A stretch of DNA of 64,000 bases from Chryseobacterium candidae. GTDB lineage: Bacteria > Bacteroidota > Bacteroidia > Flavobacteriales > Weeksellaceae. Shown one piece after another: positions 55,462 to 64,000 of the stretch; the stretch's first letter is position 1, and each line of letters starts with the position of its first letter. The position numbers were made by a program, and so were the translations under genes. The notes below the pieces were generated by a model. The model did not search any database. It was given only the letters and a program-made list of their open reading frames with translations, and was not told where the DNA came from. The DNA is taken from assembly GCF_004916905.1 (NCBI RefSeq), contig NZ_SDLV01000058.1, positions 1-64,000 of the forward strand. Direction: 5' to 3'.

Positions 55462-57102
55462 ATGAGAAAACATTCTCTTTTTCTTTTATTACTCTTAAGT
55501 TTAAATTTTTCCGCACAAATGATCACTGAGACTCAGAAGTTGGAATCTCTGTGCAGAGTTTGGGGATTTTTAAAATATTACCACCCTCATGTAGCCAAAG
55601 GGAATCTGAACTGGGACAAGGAGCTTTTTCAAAAGATCAATGAACTTGAAAATATTAACGATAAGGAATCTCTCAATAATTTGTATTCCGAATGGATTGA
55701 AAGCCTCGGAGAAGTCCCGCGCTGCAAAGAATGTTCAGTTAAAGATCAGAAAGTGTATTTCCTTAAAAATTTTGATCTGCGCTGGATAGATAATTCGCAA
55801 ATTTTCTCAGATGATGTATCTCAAAGCCTCCGCTATATTGAAAATAACAGGAATCTTGAAGACAATCACTATATTGGAAAAAGTGGAAGAAAAATATATT
55901 TCAGGAATGAAAAATCCTATGGTTCTAAATTTACTTCTAAAAGGAATAGTTTACTGGAGTTATTCAGATACTGGAATTACGTAGAATATTTCTTTCCCTA
56001 TAAATACGAAACCGATCAGAACTGGAATGATGTCCTTACAGAAATGATCCCAAAATTTCTAATGATTGATAATGATGAAAATTTTCATTTGGCATTGGCA
56101 GAGCTGGTCACTAAAACGGATGACTCACACGCCTATATTTCGTCAAAAGAAATTCAACTTAATTTGTATGGTCAGCGAAAAATCCCGGTAGAATATTCCT
56201 ATGCTGAGGGGAAATTAGTGATTACAAAAATTAATACCACTCGATCCAGACATAAAAGTCCTCTGCATCCGGGAGATGTCATTTATGATATTGAGGGAAA
56301 AACTATTCCGCAAGTGATCAACAGTTTGGGAAAATATGTACCCGCTTCCAACTCATGGGGTAAAGTCAGCAAAATAAAAGAAAAGCTTCTCTTCAGCAAC
56401 AATGATTCTATTTCCGTAAAGATTGAAAGAGAAGGTCAAAACCTGGAAATAAAAACCAGAACATACCTTACTAAGGATATTATTCATGAAAAAATTCCGG
56501 TTCTGAAAAAATGGAAGTTTATGGATAATGAAAAGAAAATCGGGTACGTGAATATGGGAATTACAGAAAAGGAAGATCTCGATGAAATGTACAGCAGTTT
56601 AAAATCTGCCAAATCCATTATTTTTGATCTTAGGAATTATCCCAGACAAACGATCATTCCATTAAGTCACCTTCTTCTTCCTAACCTCTCGGTTTATTAT
56701 CAGTTTACTTTTCCTGATACCAGCTATCCCGGCAAATTCTACAGCAGAGAAAATGTCACCGGCAGAAAAAATCCTGAATACTATAAAGGAAATGTCATCG
56801 TTTTAGTAGATGAGAATACCCAAAGCCAGGCCGAAACTACAGCAATGATGCTCAAACAGCATCCTAAGGCGAAAATTATCGGGAGTAATACTTCGGGAGC
56901 CAACGGAGATGTTATTGTTTTTAAAATTGCTGATCTTAATACGAGGTTTACAGGTCTTGGTGCTTATTATCCTGATGGCAGAGAGACCCAAAGAATCGGA
57001 ATTATTCCTGATATCCTGATAAAACCAAGTATAGAAGGAATAAAAAACGGAAAAGATGAAGTGCTGGAAAAGGCTTTAGAGTATATAAAAACCACTGATT
57101 AA
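55462..57102 (+). CDS. S41-family (C-terminal processing) peptidase
   Basis: This 546-residue protein has a signal peptide (ending LNFSAQ). A helical N-domain with two copies of a VWGFLKYYHPHV/YWNYVEYFFPYK motif is followed by a PDZ-like region (about 260-330, PLHPGDVIYDIEGK). The S41 catalytic domain has Ser in VDENTQSQAETTAM and the conserved GSNTSGANGDV strand. It is an interpain-like S41 tail-specific peptidase that would act in the periplasm. The substrate is not determined. It is a single gene, 132 bp before porX. Confidence 0.88.
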   Translation: MRKHSLFLLLLLSLNFSAQMITETQKLESLCRVWGFLKYYHPHVAKGNLNWDKELFQKINELENINDKESLNNLYSEWIESLGEVPRCKECSVKDQKVYFLKNFDLRWIDNSQIFSDDVSQSLRYIENNRNLEDNHYIGKSGRKIYFRNEKSYGSKFTSKRNSLLELFRYWNYVEYFFPYKYETDQNWNDVLTEMIPKFLMIDNDENFHLALAELVTKTDDSHAYISSKEIQLNLYGQRKIPVEYSYAEGKLVITKINTTRSRHKSPLHPGDVIYDIEGKTIPQVINSLGKYVPASNSWGKVSKIKEKLLFSNNDSISVKIEREGQNLEIKTRTYLTKDIIHEKIPVLKKWKFMDNEKKIGYVNMGITEKEDLDEMYSSLKSAKSIIFDLRNYPRQTIIPLSHLLLPNLSVYYQFTFPDTSYPGKFYSRENVTGRKNPEYYKGNVIVLVDENTQSQAETTAMMLKQHPKAKIIGSNTSGANGDVIVFKIADLNTRFTGLGAYYPDGRETQRIGIIPDILIKPSIEGIKNGKDEVLEKALEYIKTTD

Positions 57103-57234
57103 ATGAATAGAAAATGTGAATTATTTTACCGTATTTTCATTTAACTAATATTTAACTTTTAATCTTTCGATTTTGTGAGATTTTAAAAGGAATTGGTCAA
57201 CATTTTGATACTATAACCATGTAAAAAATAAATT

Positions 57235-58779
57235 ATGTCAGAAAAGATATTATGGATTGATGATGAAATAGATTTACTTAAACCTCATATCGTATTTTTA
57301 GAAAAAAAGGGTTACCAGGTAACCCCTGTAAATAATGTGAACGAGGCTTTGGAGCTTATGGATTCAGAAAAATTTGCTTTAACGCTAATTGATGAAAATA
57401 TGCCGGGTATTTCCGGCCTGGAGGCTATTCCTATGATTAAGGAAAAAGATAATGCCTTAAAAATTGTCATGGTTACCAAAAGCGAAGAAGAACATATTAT
57501 GGAAGAGGCTATCGGTTCCCAGATTGCCGACTATATATTAAAGCCAGTAAACCCTAATCAGATATTACTTTCCCTAAAGAAAAACCTTCAGGAGGATAAT
57601 CTGGTTGAACAAAAAACAATTTTACAATACCAGCAGGAATTCAGAAACCTTTCGATGGAGCTTTCTTACCTGAGAACGTATCAGGAATGGGCTGAGTATT
57701 ATAAAAAGATCCTTAGCTGGGAAATCAAATTTGATAAGGTAGCAGACAATGAGTTTGCAGATCTTCTGCAGTCTCAGAAAGAAGAAGCAAATATTCAGTT
57801 TGCTAAATTCATTGAGAAAAATTATGAAAACTGGCTTACAGATTCGGATAAACCCATGATGAGCCATACACTTTTCAAGGAAAAAGTGAAACCTGAAGTA
57901 GAAAAAGAGAAAGTTCTTTTACTGATGGTAGACAACCTTCGTTATGACCAGTGGAAAGTAATTGAACCTTTATTTACAAAATATTACAATAAAATATCGG
58001 AAGATTATTACTATAGTATTCTTCCTACGGCAACACAGTATGCAAGAAACTCTTTCTTTGCGGGATTAATGCCATCCGAGATTGAAAAACGTTTTCCGGA
58101 TAAATGGTTCAATGATAATGAAGAAGGAAATAAAAATGAATTTGAACGTGATTTCCTGGAAGACCAAATGAAAAGAATTGGTCTTGCATCAAAATCGATG
58201 AAGTATCTTAAAGTACTGAATGCTGATTTTGAAAGAAAGATCTACGATGATTTCAATCAGCATAAAAATAATGACCTCCTGGTCATTGTATACAACTTTA
58301 TTGATATCCTGTCACACGCGAAAACAGACAATCACATAGTAGATCAGCTGATCCGTGATGATAAGACTTTCCGTTCTCTTACCTTCAACTGGTTTGAAAA
58401 TTCTTCTTTATTGAAGATCATTAAAGCGGCTGCAGAAAATGGCTATAAGCTGGTTATCACCACAGATCACGGAACCGTATACGTTAAAAAACCAAGTAAA
58501 GTGGTGGGAGACAGAGAAACATCTACCAATATCAGATATAAAACCGGTAAAAGCTTAACGTACGATGACAGTGATGTATGGGCCATTACCAATCCGGAAA
58601 AACTTTTCCTTCCCAAAGGAAACCTGAGTTCGAAATATATTTTTGCTAAAAACAATATATTCCTGGCTTATCCTAAAAATTACAATCATTTTGTAAATTA
58701 CTATAAAGAAACTTATCAGCATGGAGGAATTTCACTGGAAGAATGTATCATTCCTATCAGCTTATTAGAACCCAAGTAG
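57235..58779 (+). CDS. porX: T9SS response regulator PorX (REC-PglZ)
   Basis: This 514-residue protein has an N-terminal receiver domain (residues 1-115) with the phosphorylated Asp53 (LIDENMPG) and Lys103 (YILKPVNP). A helical linker and a C-terminal PglZ/alkaline-phosphatase-like domain (about 215-514, with MVDNLRYDQWK, NSFFAGLMPSEIE and VITTDHGTVYVKKP) follow. PorX partners the sensor PorY to control T9SS gene expression and gliding or secretion; the PglZ domain acts as a nucleotide phosphodiesterase. porY is not nearby. T9SS-exported proteins are encoded at 6129 and 44646 in this window. Confidence 0.95.
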   Translation: MSEKILWIDDEIDLLKPHIVFLEKKGYQVTPVNNVNEALELMDSEKFALTLIDENMPGISGLEAIPMIKEKDNALKIVMVTKSEEEHIMEEAIGSQIADYILKPVNPNQILLSLKKNLQEDNLVEQKTILQYQQEFRNLSMELSYLRTYQEWAEYYKKILSWEIKFDKVADNEFADLLQSQKEEANIQFAKFIEKNYENWLTDSDKPMMSHTLFKEKVKPEVEKEKVLLLMVDNLRYDQWKVIEPLFTKYYNKISEDYYYSILPTATQYARNSFFAGLMPSEIEKRFPDKWFNDNEEGNKNEFERDFLEDQMKRIGLASKSMKYLKVLNADFERKIYDDFNQHKNNDLLVIVYNFIDILSHAKTDNHIVDQLIRDDKTFRSLTFNWFENSSLLKIIKAAAENGYKLVITTDHGTVYVKKPSKVVGDRETSTNIRYKTGKSLTYDDSDVWAITNPEKLFLPKGNLSSKYIFAKNNIFLAYPKNYNHFVNYYKETYQHGGISLEECIIPISLLEPK

Positions 58780-58812
58780 TTTTTTTCATAGTTTATTTAA
58801 TTTTGGGTTAAA

Positions 58813-58850
58813 GGCGGAAAAAATCGAATGATTTTTTCCGCCTCTTTTTT
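58813..58850 (+). terminator. Terminator of porX
   Basis: GGCGGAAAAAATC and GATTTTTTCCGCC form a 13 bp stem with loop GAAT, followed by a T run. Confidence 0.92.
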
Positions 58851-58900
58851 AAGGCACTCATTTTGCATTTCAGAAGGCAACCTTAAATAAATATAATCTT

Positions 58901-59278
58901 ATGAAAAAGCACATTTTTATTACAGCAGCATTCGCAACATTATTTTTAACTTCATGTAATAAAGAAAAGAAAGCAGCAGATTCCACATCCACTACTGCAG
59001 ACAGTATTGCTTCTAAGCCTTCTGATTCAGCAGCTGTTCCAGGAACTCAGGATGAAATTGTAAAAAGTACTTCGAAGGACAGCAGTGGAAAAACATTGGA
59101 CATGACTTTCAATAACACCCAAAATACAGCTACAGTAATTTTCAATAATGAAACAATTGAACTACAGGGGCAAAAGCCTGCATCAGGAATATGGTATAAG
59201 AATGATCATTATGAGCTGAGAGGAAAAGGCGAGCAAATAGAACTGACAAAAGACGGTAAAACAGTTTTTAAAAATTAA
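58901..59278 (+). CDS. MliC-like lipoprotein
   Basis: This 125-residue protein has a lipoprotein signal (lipobox LTSCNK). A Ser/Thr/Ala-rich linker (20-60) leads to a C-terminal domain resembling MliC, the membrane-bound inhibitor of c-type lysozyme: ATVIFNNETIELQGQKPASG, WYKNDHYELRGKGEQIEL. Part of the usual MliC cysteine pair is absent. The role as lysozyme inhibitor is an inference from fold similarity; many such proteins are of unproven function. Confidence 0.6.
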   Translation: MKKHIFITAAFATLFLTSCNKEKKAADSTSTTADSIASKPSDSAAVPGTQDEIVKSTSKDSSGKTLDMTFNNTQNTATVIFNNETIELQGQKPASGIWYKNDHYELRGKGEQIELTKDGKTVFKN

Positions 59279-59297
59279 GATTACTCATTCAACATAT

Positions 59298-59333
59298 AAA
59301 AGCCGGCCTTGAAATTCAAAACCGGCTTTTTTA
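59298..59333 (+). terminator. Terminator after the MliC-like gene
   Basis: AAAAGCCGG and CCGGCTTTT form a 9 bp stem around a 13-base loop followed by T residues. It overlaps the region upstream of the exonuclease III promoter. Confidence 0.75.
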
Positions 59334-59339
59334 TTTCCC

Positions 59340-59347
59340 TACATTTG
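59340..59347 (+). promoter_or_regulatory. -7 box of exonuclease III
   Basis: TACATTTG matches TAnnTTTG and ends 18 bp before the ATG at 59366. The -33 position falls inside the preceding terminator, and no TTG is clear there. Confidence 0.5.
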
Positions 59348-59365
59348 AAAAAATTTATTTTGTTT

Positions 59366-60130
59366 ATGAAATTAATCACTTATAATGTCAACGGCATCAG
59401 AGCTGCTTTTACAAAAGATTTCCTGGGCTGGCTTAAAACTGCCGATCCGGATATCATCTGTATTCAGGAAAGCAAGGCCGGAAATGATCAGATAGATATC
59501 GAAAGCCTTGAAAAATTAGGGTATCACAGTTATTGGCATTCTGCAGTAAGAAAAGGCTACAGCGGGGTCGGAATTGCTTCAAAAATAAAACCTAATCATG
59601 TAGAGTATGGTTGTGGTATCGAAAGCTATGATAATGAAGGAAGAATCATCCGGGCAGATTTTGACGGATTTTCTGCTATTTCAGTCTATGTTCCTTCTGC
59701 ATCTAATATTGAGAGGCTGGATTTTAAAATGCAGTTTTGCCATGACTTCCTTGAGTATATCAAGAATTTAAAAAAAGAAATTCCTAACCTCATTATATCA
59801 GGTGACTTTAATATCTGCCATGAAGCTATCGATATTCACAACCCTGTTGGCTTAAAGAATGTTTCCGGTTTTCTTCCTATGGAAAGAGAGTGGATGACCA
59901 ACTTCATCAATGAGTGTGAACTGATTGACAGCTTCAGATTCTTTAATAATGAACCGGATCATTATACGTGGTGGAGCTACCGACAAAATTCAAGGGAAAG
60001 AAATAAAGGCTGGAGACTAGATTATAACTTCACTTCCTATAGTTTAAAAGATAAGCTCACAAGGGCCGTTATTTTAAAGGAAGCTGTACATTCTGACCAT
60101 TGTCCTGCATTACTGGAATTGGATGTATAA
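59366..60130 (+). CDS. xth: Exodeoxyribonuclease III
   Basis: From the ATG at 59366 (MKLITYNVNGIRAAF) the protein has 254 residues. It is an endonuclease/exonuclease/phosphatase fold DNA repair enzyme, with Glu35 (CIQESKA), the SGDFNICHEAID segment, LDYNFTS, and the terminal SDHCPALLEL. It cleaves abasic sites and removes 3' blocks. The gene begins 12 bases after the preceding terminator, which is too tight for a separate leader upstream. Confidence 0.95.
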   Translation: MKLITYNVNGIRAAFTKDFLGWLKTADPDIICIQESKAGNDQIDIESLEKLGYHSYWHSAVRKGYSGVGIASKIKPNHVEYGCGIESYDNEGRIIRADFDGFSAISVYVPSASNIERLDFKMQFCHDFLEYIKNLKKEIPNLIISGDFNICHEAIDIHNPVGLKNVSGFLPMEREWMTNFINECELIDSFRFFNNEPDHYTWWSYRQNSRERNKGWRLDYNFTSYSLKDKLTRAVILKEAVHSDHCPALLELDV

Positions 60131-60152
60131 TCAACAGGACATTCATCCATAC

Positions 60153-60184
60153 AAAAAGCCAGCTGAATCAGCTGGCTTTTTTTT
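60153..60184. terminator. Terminator after exonuclease III
   Basis: AAAAAGCCAGCTGA and TCAGCTGGCTTTTT form a near-perfect 14 bp stem with a very short loop and a T run. It also terminates the RlpA gene from the other side. Confidence 0.92.
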
Positions 60185-60200
60185 AATTTAAATCATAAGA

Positions 60201-60578
60201 TTAATCGACAATTTCATATTCGACTGGGATAGTACCATGATTGATATCTCCAATCTCATCGAACGCAGCTTTAGACATGTCTAATGCTCTTGATGAAGGG
60301 CCACCATAAGGGCCTCGGTCATTAATTCTCACTATAACCTCTTTACCATTTCTAAGGTTAGTTACCTTAACGTTTGTTCCAAATGGAAGCGTTCTGTTTG
60401 CTGCAGTAAACTTTGAGTTATCAAAGATTTCTCCGCTGGCGGTTTTTCTACCGTTAAATCTATCGTGGTAGTACGATGCATAACTTGTTTTTTTCGCATC
60501 TGAGGTATTACTTGTAAATGAGTAAACACCTAGGGTTGAAATCATCATTATGATTACGAGAATGAATCTTTTCATCAT
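60201..60578 (-). CDS. RlpA-family septal protein (double-psi beta-barrel)
   Basis: This 125-residue protein has a signal peptide (ending GVYSFTSN). It carries a double-psi beta-barrel with SYASYYHDRFNGRKTASGE and PFGTNVKVTNLRNGKEVIV, RINDRGPYGGPSSRALDMSKAA, the RlpA signature. It is a lytic transglycosylase or peptidoglycan-binding protein of the cell-division machinery. It lacks the SPOR domain of E. coli RlpA. A TACTTTTG box lies upstream (60606-60613). Confidence 0.9.
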   Translation of the reverse strand: MMKRFILVIIMMISTLGVYSFTSNTSDAKKTSYASYYHDRFNGRKTASGEIFDNSKFTAANRTLPFGTNVKVTNLRNGKEVIVRINDRGPYGGPSSRALDMSKAAFDEIGDINHGTIPVEYEIVD

Positions 60579-61105
60579 TTTGAACTTTTATTGGTTTTGA
60601 CGGGACAAAAGTATCAGGAATCTTTATAAAAAACTACTCAATATGTTAAAGACAGTTAATAAAACCTTAAATAAACGTTAACGACCTTTGTCATATACTA
60701 TGAATAGGGCTTTCAGACTACATTGTTAAAAAACGTTAAAAAAAAGCTTTAAAAGTTAACATAATTAACTAATTATTGCATAATTTAAAAATTTAAAATT
60801 CAAAATCAATTCAAAATCAAGAACTTACAAAACGCGTAATGTTAAGATCCAAGTTTAAAAATTTATACTAATAAATGTAAAGTCATAAAATCTGCCTTTG
60901 AAGAAAACAGGTAACACAGCCTGTTCAACCTTATAAAACAATATTTATGGATCAAAATTTTAACGTCTATATATTCTGTTAAAATTTAAAGTCTGATCAT
61001 TATTTTAATAATCTCCGTATCAAGAATAAAAAATGGTTAACATTGTATCTATAAAAGCAAAAAACCAATGATCTCTCATTGGTTTTTATTATGTAATTAA
61101 AATTC
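60579..61105. other. AT-rich spacer with RlpA promoter
   Basis: The 527 bp spacer has a TACTTTTG box on the minus strand (60606-60613) about 28 bp before the RlpA ATG, with a TTG at 60639-60641. The remainder (60660-61059) is strongly AT-rich without an open frame, tRNA or recognised RNA. The end of the spacer (61060-61087) is the terminator of the downstream minus-strand gene. Confidence 0.6.
61060..61087 (-). terminator. Terminator of the small secreted protein pair
   Basis: AAAAACCAATGA and TCATTGGTTTTT form a 12 bp perfect stem with loop TCTC; T residues follow on the minus strand. Confidence 0.9.
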
Positions 61106-61858
61106 TTATTTTAAATATTCCAAGACATAATCATATGTTCCATTCGGATATACTACAGACATGCTAGGAGAACCAGTAATTGCATTACCGGCAGTTGTAG
61201 CAATTGTATAAGAATATAAACTTCTATCGTAAACAACGTTTGTACCTGCTTTATAGATAGTGATTCCATACATTGCAGTCATTCCTGTAGGAGAAGGAAT
61301 ATTAACAGCTGTAGAAGTTCCATTTGCTGTAAAAGTTCCTTTGATTGCATAAAGTTGCTTATCTCCTGTTGGAGTATTGATAAGGGTATTGGTTGTTGTT
61401 TCTGTCGTTCCAATGGTTACTTTTGGTGAAGCACTAAGTGGAACCCATCTTCCTGTTGTTGCAGAAAAGTTACCAGAAGTAGGTCCTGCAGTTGGATTAG
61501 AGAAATAGTAAAATCCTGGTGTAACAGCTTGAGTTCCGATCCCTGACCCTGTAGCTGGAGTATTACCAGTTCCTGTATTATAAACAATCATACCATCATA
61601 AGCAGTAGGAAAGTTATCCTCATCGCCCGTTGTTGATGCAAATGTAAAATTAGTTAGATTAGTTCTGGGAAAAACCAAACCTTTTCCATCTTTAGTGTTA
61701 GCATCATCACTGAAACCATTGGTAGCACCCGATGCATCCATAAATGCTGATTGCCCCTGAATATTTCCACTAGCAAATCCATTAGTTCTTAATTGAGCTT
61801 TAGAATATTGTGATATTGCTAATGCAGAGGCAACTATTAGTAAAAATTTTTTATTCAT
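61106..61858 (-). CDS. Secreted beta-rich repeat protein, unknown
   Basis: This 250-residue protein has a signal peptide ending SQYSKAQ. The mature part is rich in Thr, Gly, Ala and Asn with few charged residues (IVYNTGTGNTPATGSGIGTQ, PGFYYFSNPTAGPTSGNFSA, ending YDYVLEYLK). It shares the PGFYYF and low-complexity style of the next gene upstream in the operon, 34 bp away, and the fibre-like gene at 1-1031. No catalytic site is visible. It is probably an exported surface or fibre-associated protein of a Chryseobacterium-type family. Confidence 0.6.
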   Translation of the reverse strand: MNKKFLLIVASALAISQYSKAQLRTNGFASGNIQGQSAFMDASGATNGFSDDANTKDGKGLVFPRTNLTNFTFASTTGDEDNFPTAYDGMIVYNTGTGNTPATGSGIGTQAVTPGFYYFSNPTAGPTSGNFSATTGRWVPLSASPKVTIGTTETTTNTLINTPTGDKQLYAIKGTFTANGTSTAVNIPSPTGMTAMYGITIYKAGTNVVYDRSLYSYTIATTAGNAITGSPSMSVVYPNGTYDYVLEYLK

Positions 61859-61892
61859 GACTTATATGTGTAAAAGTTTAATAAGGATAATA

Positions 61893-62549
61893 TTATTGAG
61901 CTGAGAAAGATTGCCAATTGGTACCATCAGATACAAATGCAATACCTCTACCAGCTACTTGAATAGCGTTTACAGAAGTAGGACTAATTCCAGCAATTGA
62001 GATATTTTGAGTACCTATTCTAACAAGGGTTATAGTTTTTCCTTTATTACTCGCAGTGGCTGGAAAAGCAGTAAGGTCTGCAGAATTACCTGTAAGGAAT
62101 ACATATCCATTTAAATCTGCCGCAGTAAAATCATTCCCTGTAGTAGAAGTTCTAACGTTAGCTGATGGGTTTACTGTTCCACCTCCGCCAATTCCTCTCC
62201 AGACATTATTACCATTTGTTCCATCATAATAGTAGAATCCAGGAGCTGTAACATTTACAGTTTTACCTACACCAGTACCTCCAAGTCCAGTTACAAAAAC
62301 TAAAGCTCCATTCTGAGCGCTTGCAGCAGTAGCATTACCATCAGCATAAGCTGCGTTCTTATTTTCTAGTTCTGCTCTAGATAAACGAGGGACTAATAAG
62401 GCATCAGGTCTTGTATTGTCTGTAGTATTGGCTACTACGTCTAATGTTGCGGCAGGTGTGGTTGTGTTAATCCCCACTCGCCCCTGTTGAGCCTTAGAAA
62501 CGGCCGAAAGGCCAACAAGCATAATTGCTGTTAATAAAATTTTTTTCAT
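61893..62549 (-). CDS. Secreted protein with tail-fibre-like neck motif
   Basis: This 218-residue protein has a signal peptide ending VSKAQQG. It starts with RVGINTTTPAATLDVVANTT, a (V/I)GIxTxxPxxxLDV repeat seen in tail fibres, adhesins and related exported proteins, and the same motif occurs in the fragment at 1-1031 (VGMNMSSPGTTLDV). The rest is low-charge with PGFYYYDGTNGNNVWRGIG. It is the first gene of a two-gene operon. A putative TAAATTTG box lies far upstream at 62732-62739. Confidence 0.65.
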   Translation of the reverse strand: MKKILLTAIMLVGLSAVSKAQQGRVGINTTTPAATLDVVANTTDNTRPDALLVPRLSRAELENKNAAYADGNATAASAQNGALVFVTGLGGTGVGKTVNVTAPGFYYYDGTNGNNVWRGIGGGGTVNPSANVRTSTTGNDFTAADLNGYVFLTGNSADLTAFPATASNKGKTITLVRIGTQNISIAGISPTSVNAIQVAGRGIAFVSDGTNWQSFSAQ

Positions 62550-62920
62550 AAGTTTTTAAAGATTTTTAATTACATTTTTTTCATCAATATTTTCGAAAAA
62601 AGAATATGTATCTCAACTTGTGAATATCAGATCAAATCTAAAACAATCTGATAATTATTTCAATTAAGTTTTAGCTACTTTTAATATTAACTAATTGAAA
62701 AACACATCATTTAAAAATATCGTTTCTTTCGCAAATTTAAGACATAATTTTTGAATTTATATACTCTATAAAAGAAAAATTAAAAAACCTAGATTAAGCA
62801 AAATTGCAAAACATTGAATATCAGCCATTTAAAAATATGCTACTGAAAAAATTCTATATTAATTATAATTAATAATTTAATTTTAAACATGATATTTTCG
62901 TTTGATTAATAAGCATTTAG
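62550..62920. other. AT-rich spacer with distant promoter box
   Basis: The 371 bp spacer has no open frame. A TAAATTTG box (62732-62739, minus strand) lies 183 bp before the ATG at 62549, so transcripts from it would carry a leader of about 180 bases that could be regulatory. No clear -33 or riboswitch-like fold is visible. Confidence 0.5.
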
Positions 62921-64000
62921 CTAAACCAAATCTCCGTATAAATCGAATTCTTCGGCAGAGGTAATTTTAACATCCGCAAATTCACCAATGGAAATATAAG
63001 TATTTTCAGCTGAAACCAAAACAGTATTATCTACATCCGGTGAATCATACTCTGTTCTTCCGATGAAATAATTCCCTTCTTTACGGTCGAAAATACATCT
63101 GAATACTTTACCGATTTTTTCCTGATTTTTTTCCCATGAAATCTGAGACTGCAATTCCATAATTTCTTCTACTCTTGCCTCTTTTACTTCCTGTGGAATA
63201 TCATCTTCCAACACATAAGCGGTGGTATTTTCTTCGTGAGAATATGTAAAGCAGCCTAATCTGTCAAACTTCTGCTCTCTTACCCATTCTTTAAGCTCCT
63301 GAAATCTTTCTTCTGTTTCACCCGGATACCCGACAATCAGTGTTGTTCTGATTGCCATATCAGGAACTTTCTCTCTGAATTTTCCTAAAAGGGCATTTGT
63401 TTTCTCATGGGTAGTTCCTCTCTTCATAGACTTCAGCAAATCTGAATTGATGTGCTGAAGAGGAATATCTATATAATTACAGATCTTAGGCTCTTCGCGG
63501 ATAATATCAAGAACATCTTCAGGGAAACCGCTTGGAAAAGCATAATGAAGACGAATCCATTCTACTCCTTCTACTTTTACCAACTCTTTTAGGAGGTCTC
63601 CCAATGCTCTTTTTTTATAAAGATCCAACCCATAGTAAGTAAGATCCTGAGCGATAAGAATTAATTCTTTGGTTCCCTTTTTTGCCAGTTTCTGAGCTTC
63701 TAAAACCAGTTTTTCGATTGGAGTTGAAATATGGCCTCCTCTCATCAGCGGGATAGCACAGAAAGAGCATGGTCTGTCGCAACCCTCAGAAATTTTAAGA
63801 TATGCGTAATGTTTTGGAGTTGTTGTTAATCTTTCTCCTACCAGTTCATGTTTATAATCTGCTCCAAGATGCTTTAAAAGTACCGGAAGGTCTCTGGTTC
63901 CGAAATATTGGTCTACATCAGGAATCTCTTTTATCAAATCCGGTTTATATCTTTCAGATAAACATCCTGTAACAAATACTTTCTCAACCTCGCCTCTGTT
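62921..64000 (-). CDS. rimO: Ribosomal protein S12 methylthiotransferase RimO, 5' truncated
   Basis: The reading frame is open to the window end, so the N-terminus is cut off. The visible 359 residues include the end of the N-terminal MTTase domain (VTGCLSERY, its third Cys), the radical SAM motif CDRPCSFC (CxxxCxxC), the expected RimO spacing, and a C-terminal TRAM domain (about the last 70 residues, KIGKVFRCIFDRKEG). It methylthiolates Asp in protein S12 (uS12) using two Fe-S clusters, the second supplied by assembly genes such as nfu. The family start ATG-like TTG at 63937 is not the real start. Confidence 0.93.
   Translation of the reverse strand, partial: NRGEVEKVFVTGCLSERYKPDLIKEIPDVDQYFGTRDLPVLLKHLGADYKHELVGERLTTTPKHYAYLKISEGCDRPCSFCAIPLMRGGHISTPIEKLVLEAQKLAKKGTKELILIAQDLTYYGLDLYKKRALGDLLKELVKVEGVEWIRLHYAFPSGFPEDVLDIIREEPKICNYIDIPLQHINSDLLKSMKRGTTHEKTNALLGKFREKVPDMAIRTTLIVGYPGETEERFQELKEWVREQKFDRLGCFTYSHEENTTAYVLEDDIPQEVKEARVEEIMELQSQISWEKNQEKIGKVFRCIFDRKEGNYFIGRTEYDSPDVDNTVLVSAENTYISIGEFADVKITSAEEFDLYGDLV

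Noticed and set aside
60660-61059. Possible small RNA or gene in the long spacer after RlpA
   Set aside because: Strong AT-richness and absence of structure or an open frame; nothing could be supported from sequence alone.

Overview
The window is AT-rich chromosomal DNA from a member of the Bacteroidota. It most resembles Chryseobacterium or a close relative in the Flavobacteriia. The evidence is the fused lpxC/fabZ gene, type IX secretion (T9SS) C-terminal sorting domains together with the T9SS regulator porX, several large TonB-dependent receptors, promoters of the TTTG...TAnnTTTG type, and near absence of Shine-Dalgarno sequences. No tRNA, rRNA, prophage or CRISPR array was found. The genus is inferred from gene content; no database comparison was possible.

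Layout. 1-5 kb: the 3' end of a surface protein with a tail-collar-like domain, an amino-acid racemase, a membrane acyltransferase-like protein, a decayed AraC-family regulator, a periplasmic thioredoxin and a small scrapyard of repeats including one IS3-like end. 5-10.5 kb: a Rossmann-fold protein coupled to a 49-residue membrane peptide, a large T9SS-exported choice-of-anchor protein, a DUF3060 protein, and an orphan barstar-domain protein. 10.5-18.4 kb: Fe-S assembly genes (nfu, mrp) and a beta-barrel receptor divergent from a GH92 mannosidase. 18.4-26.5 kb: a PhyH dioxygenase and dicarboxylate symporter pair, two BON-domain genes, a second beta-barrel receptor and an S15/CocE hydrolase. 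26.5-34.7 kb: alkylation repair (AlkB, AraC-Ogt fusion), polyamine synthesis (speB, speA), a HAD phosphatase, a tyrosine phosphatase, thiamine pyrophosphokinase and cobalamin adenosyltransferase. This stretch is littered with interspersed and tandem repeats. 34.8-47.4 kb: a TonB receptor, a DinB protein facing a WYL regulator, an ABC exporter, lptB with an unusual C-terminal extension, hemB, a miniature T9SS protein and a NatAB-like ABC pair. 47.4-55.2 kb: a minus-strand lipid A run in transcription order HD-domain protein, lpxD, lpxC/fabZ, lpxA, efp, a second lpxD-like gene, sucD and a porin. 55.4-64 kb: an S41 peptidase, porX, an MliC-like lipoprotein, exonuclease III, an RlpA protein, two small secreted proteins and the truncated rimO.

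Most genes are housekeeping or envelope functions with clean terminators. I found no complete novel system such as a defence island. The strongest leads are the orphan barstar fusion at 9760-10467, the roughly 109-residue extra domain on LptB, a pair of nearly identical 131 bp hairpin elements placed directly after two stop codons, the tandem 91-93 bp repeat arrays, and a secreted protein that is almost nothing but a T9SS sorting signal.
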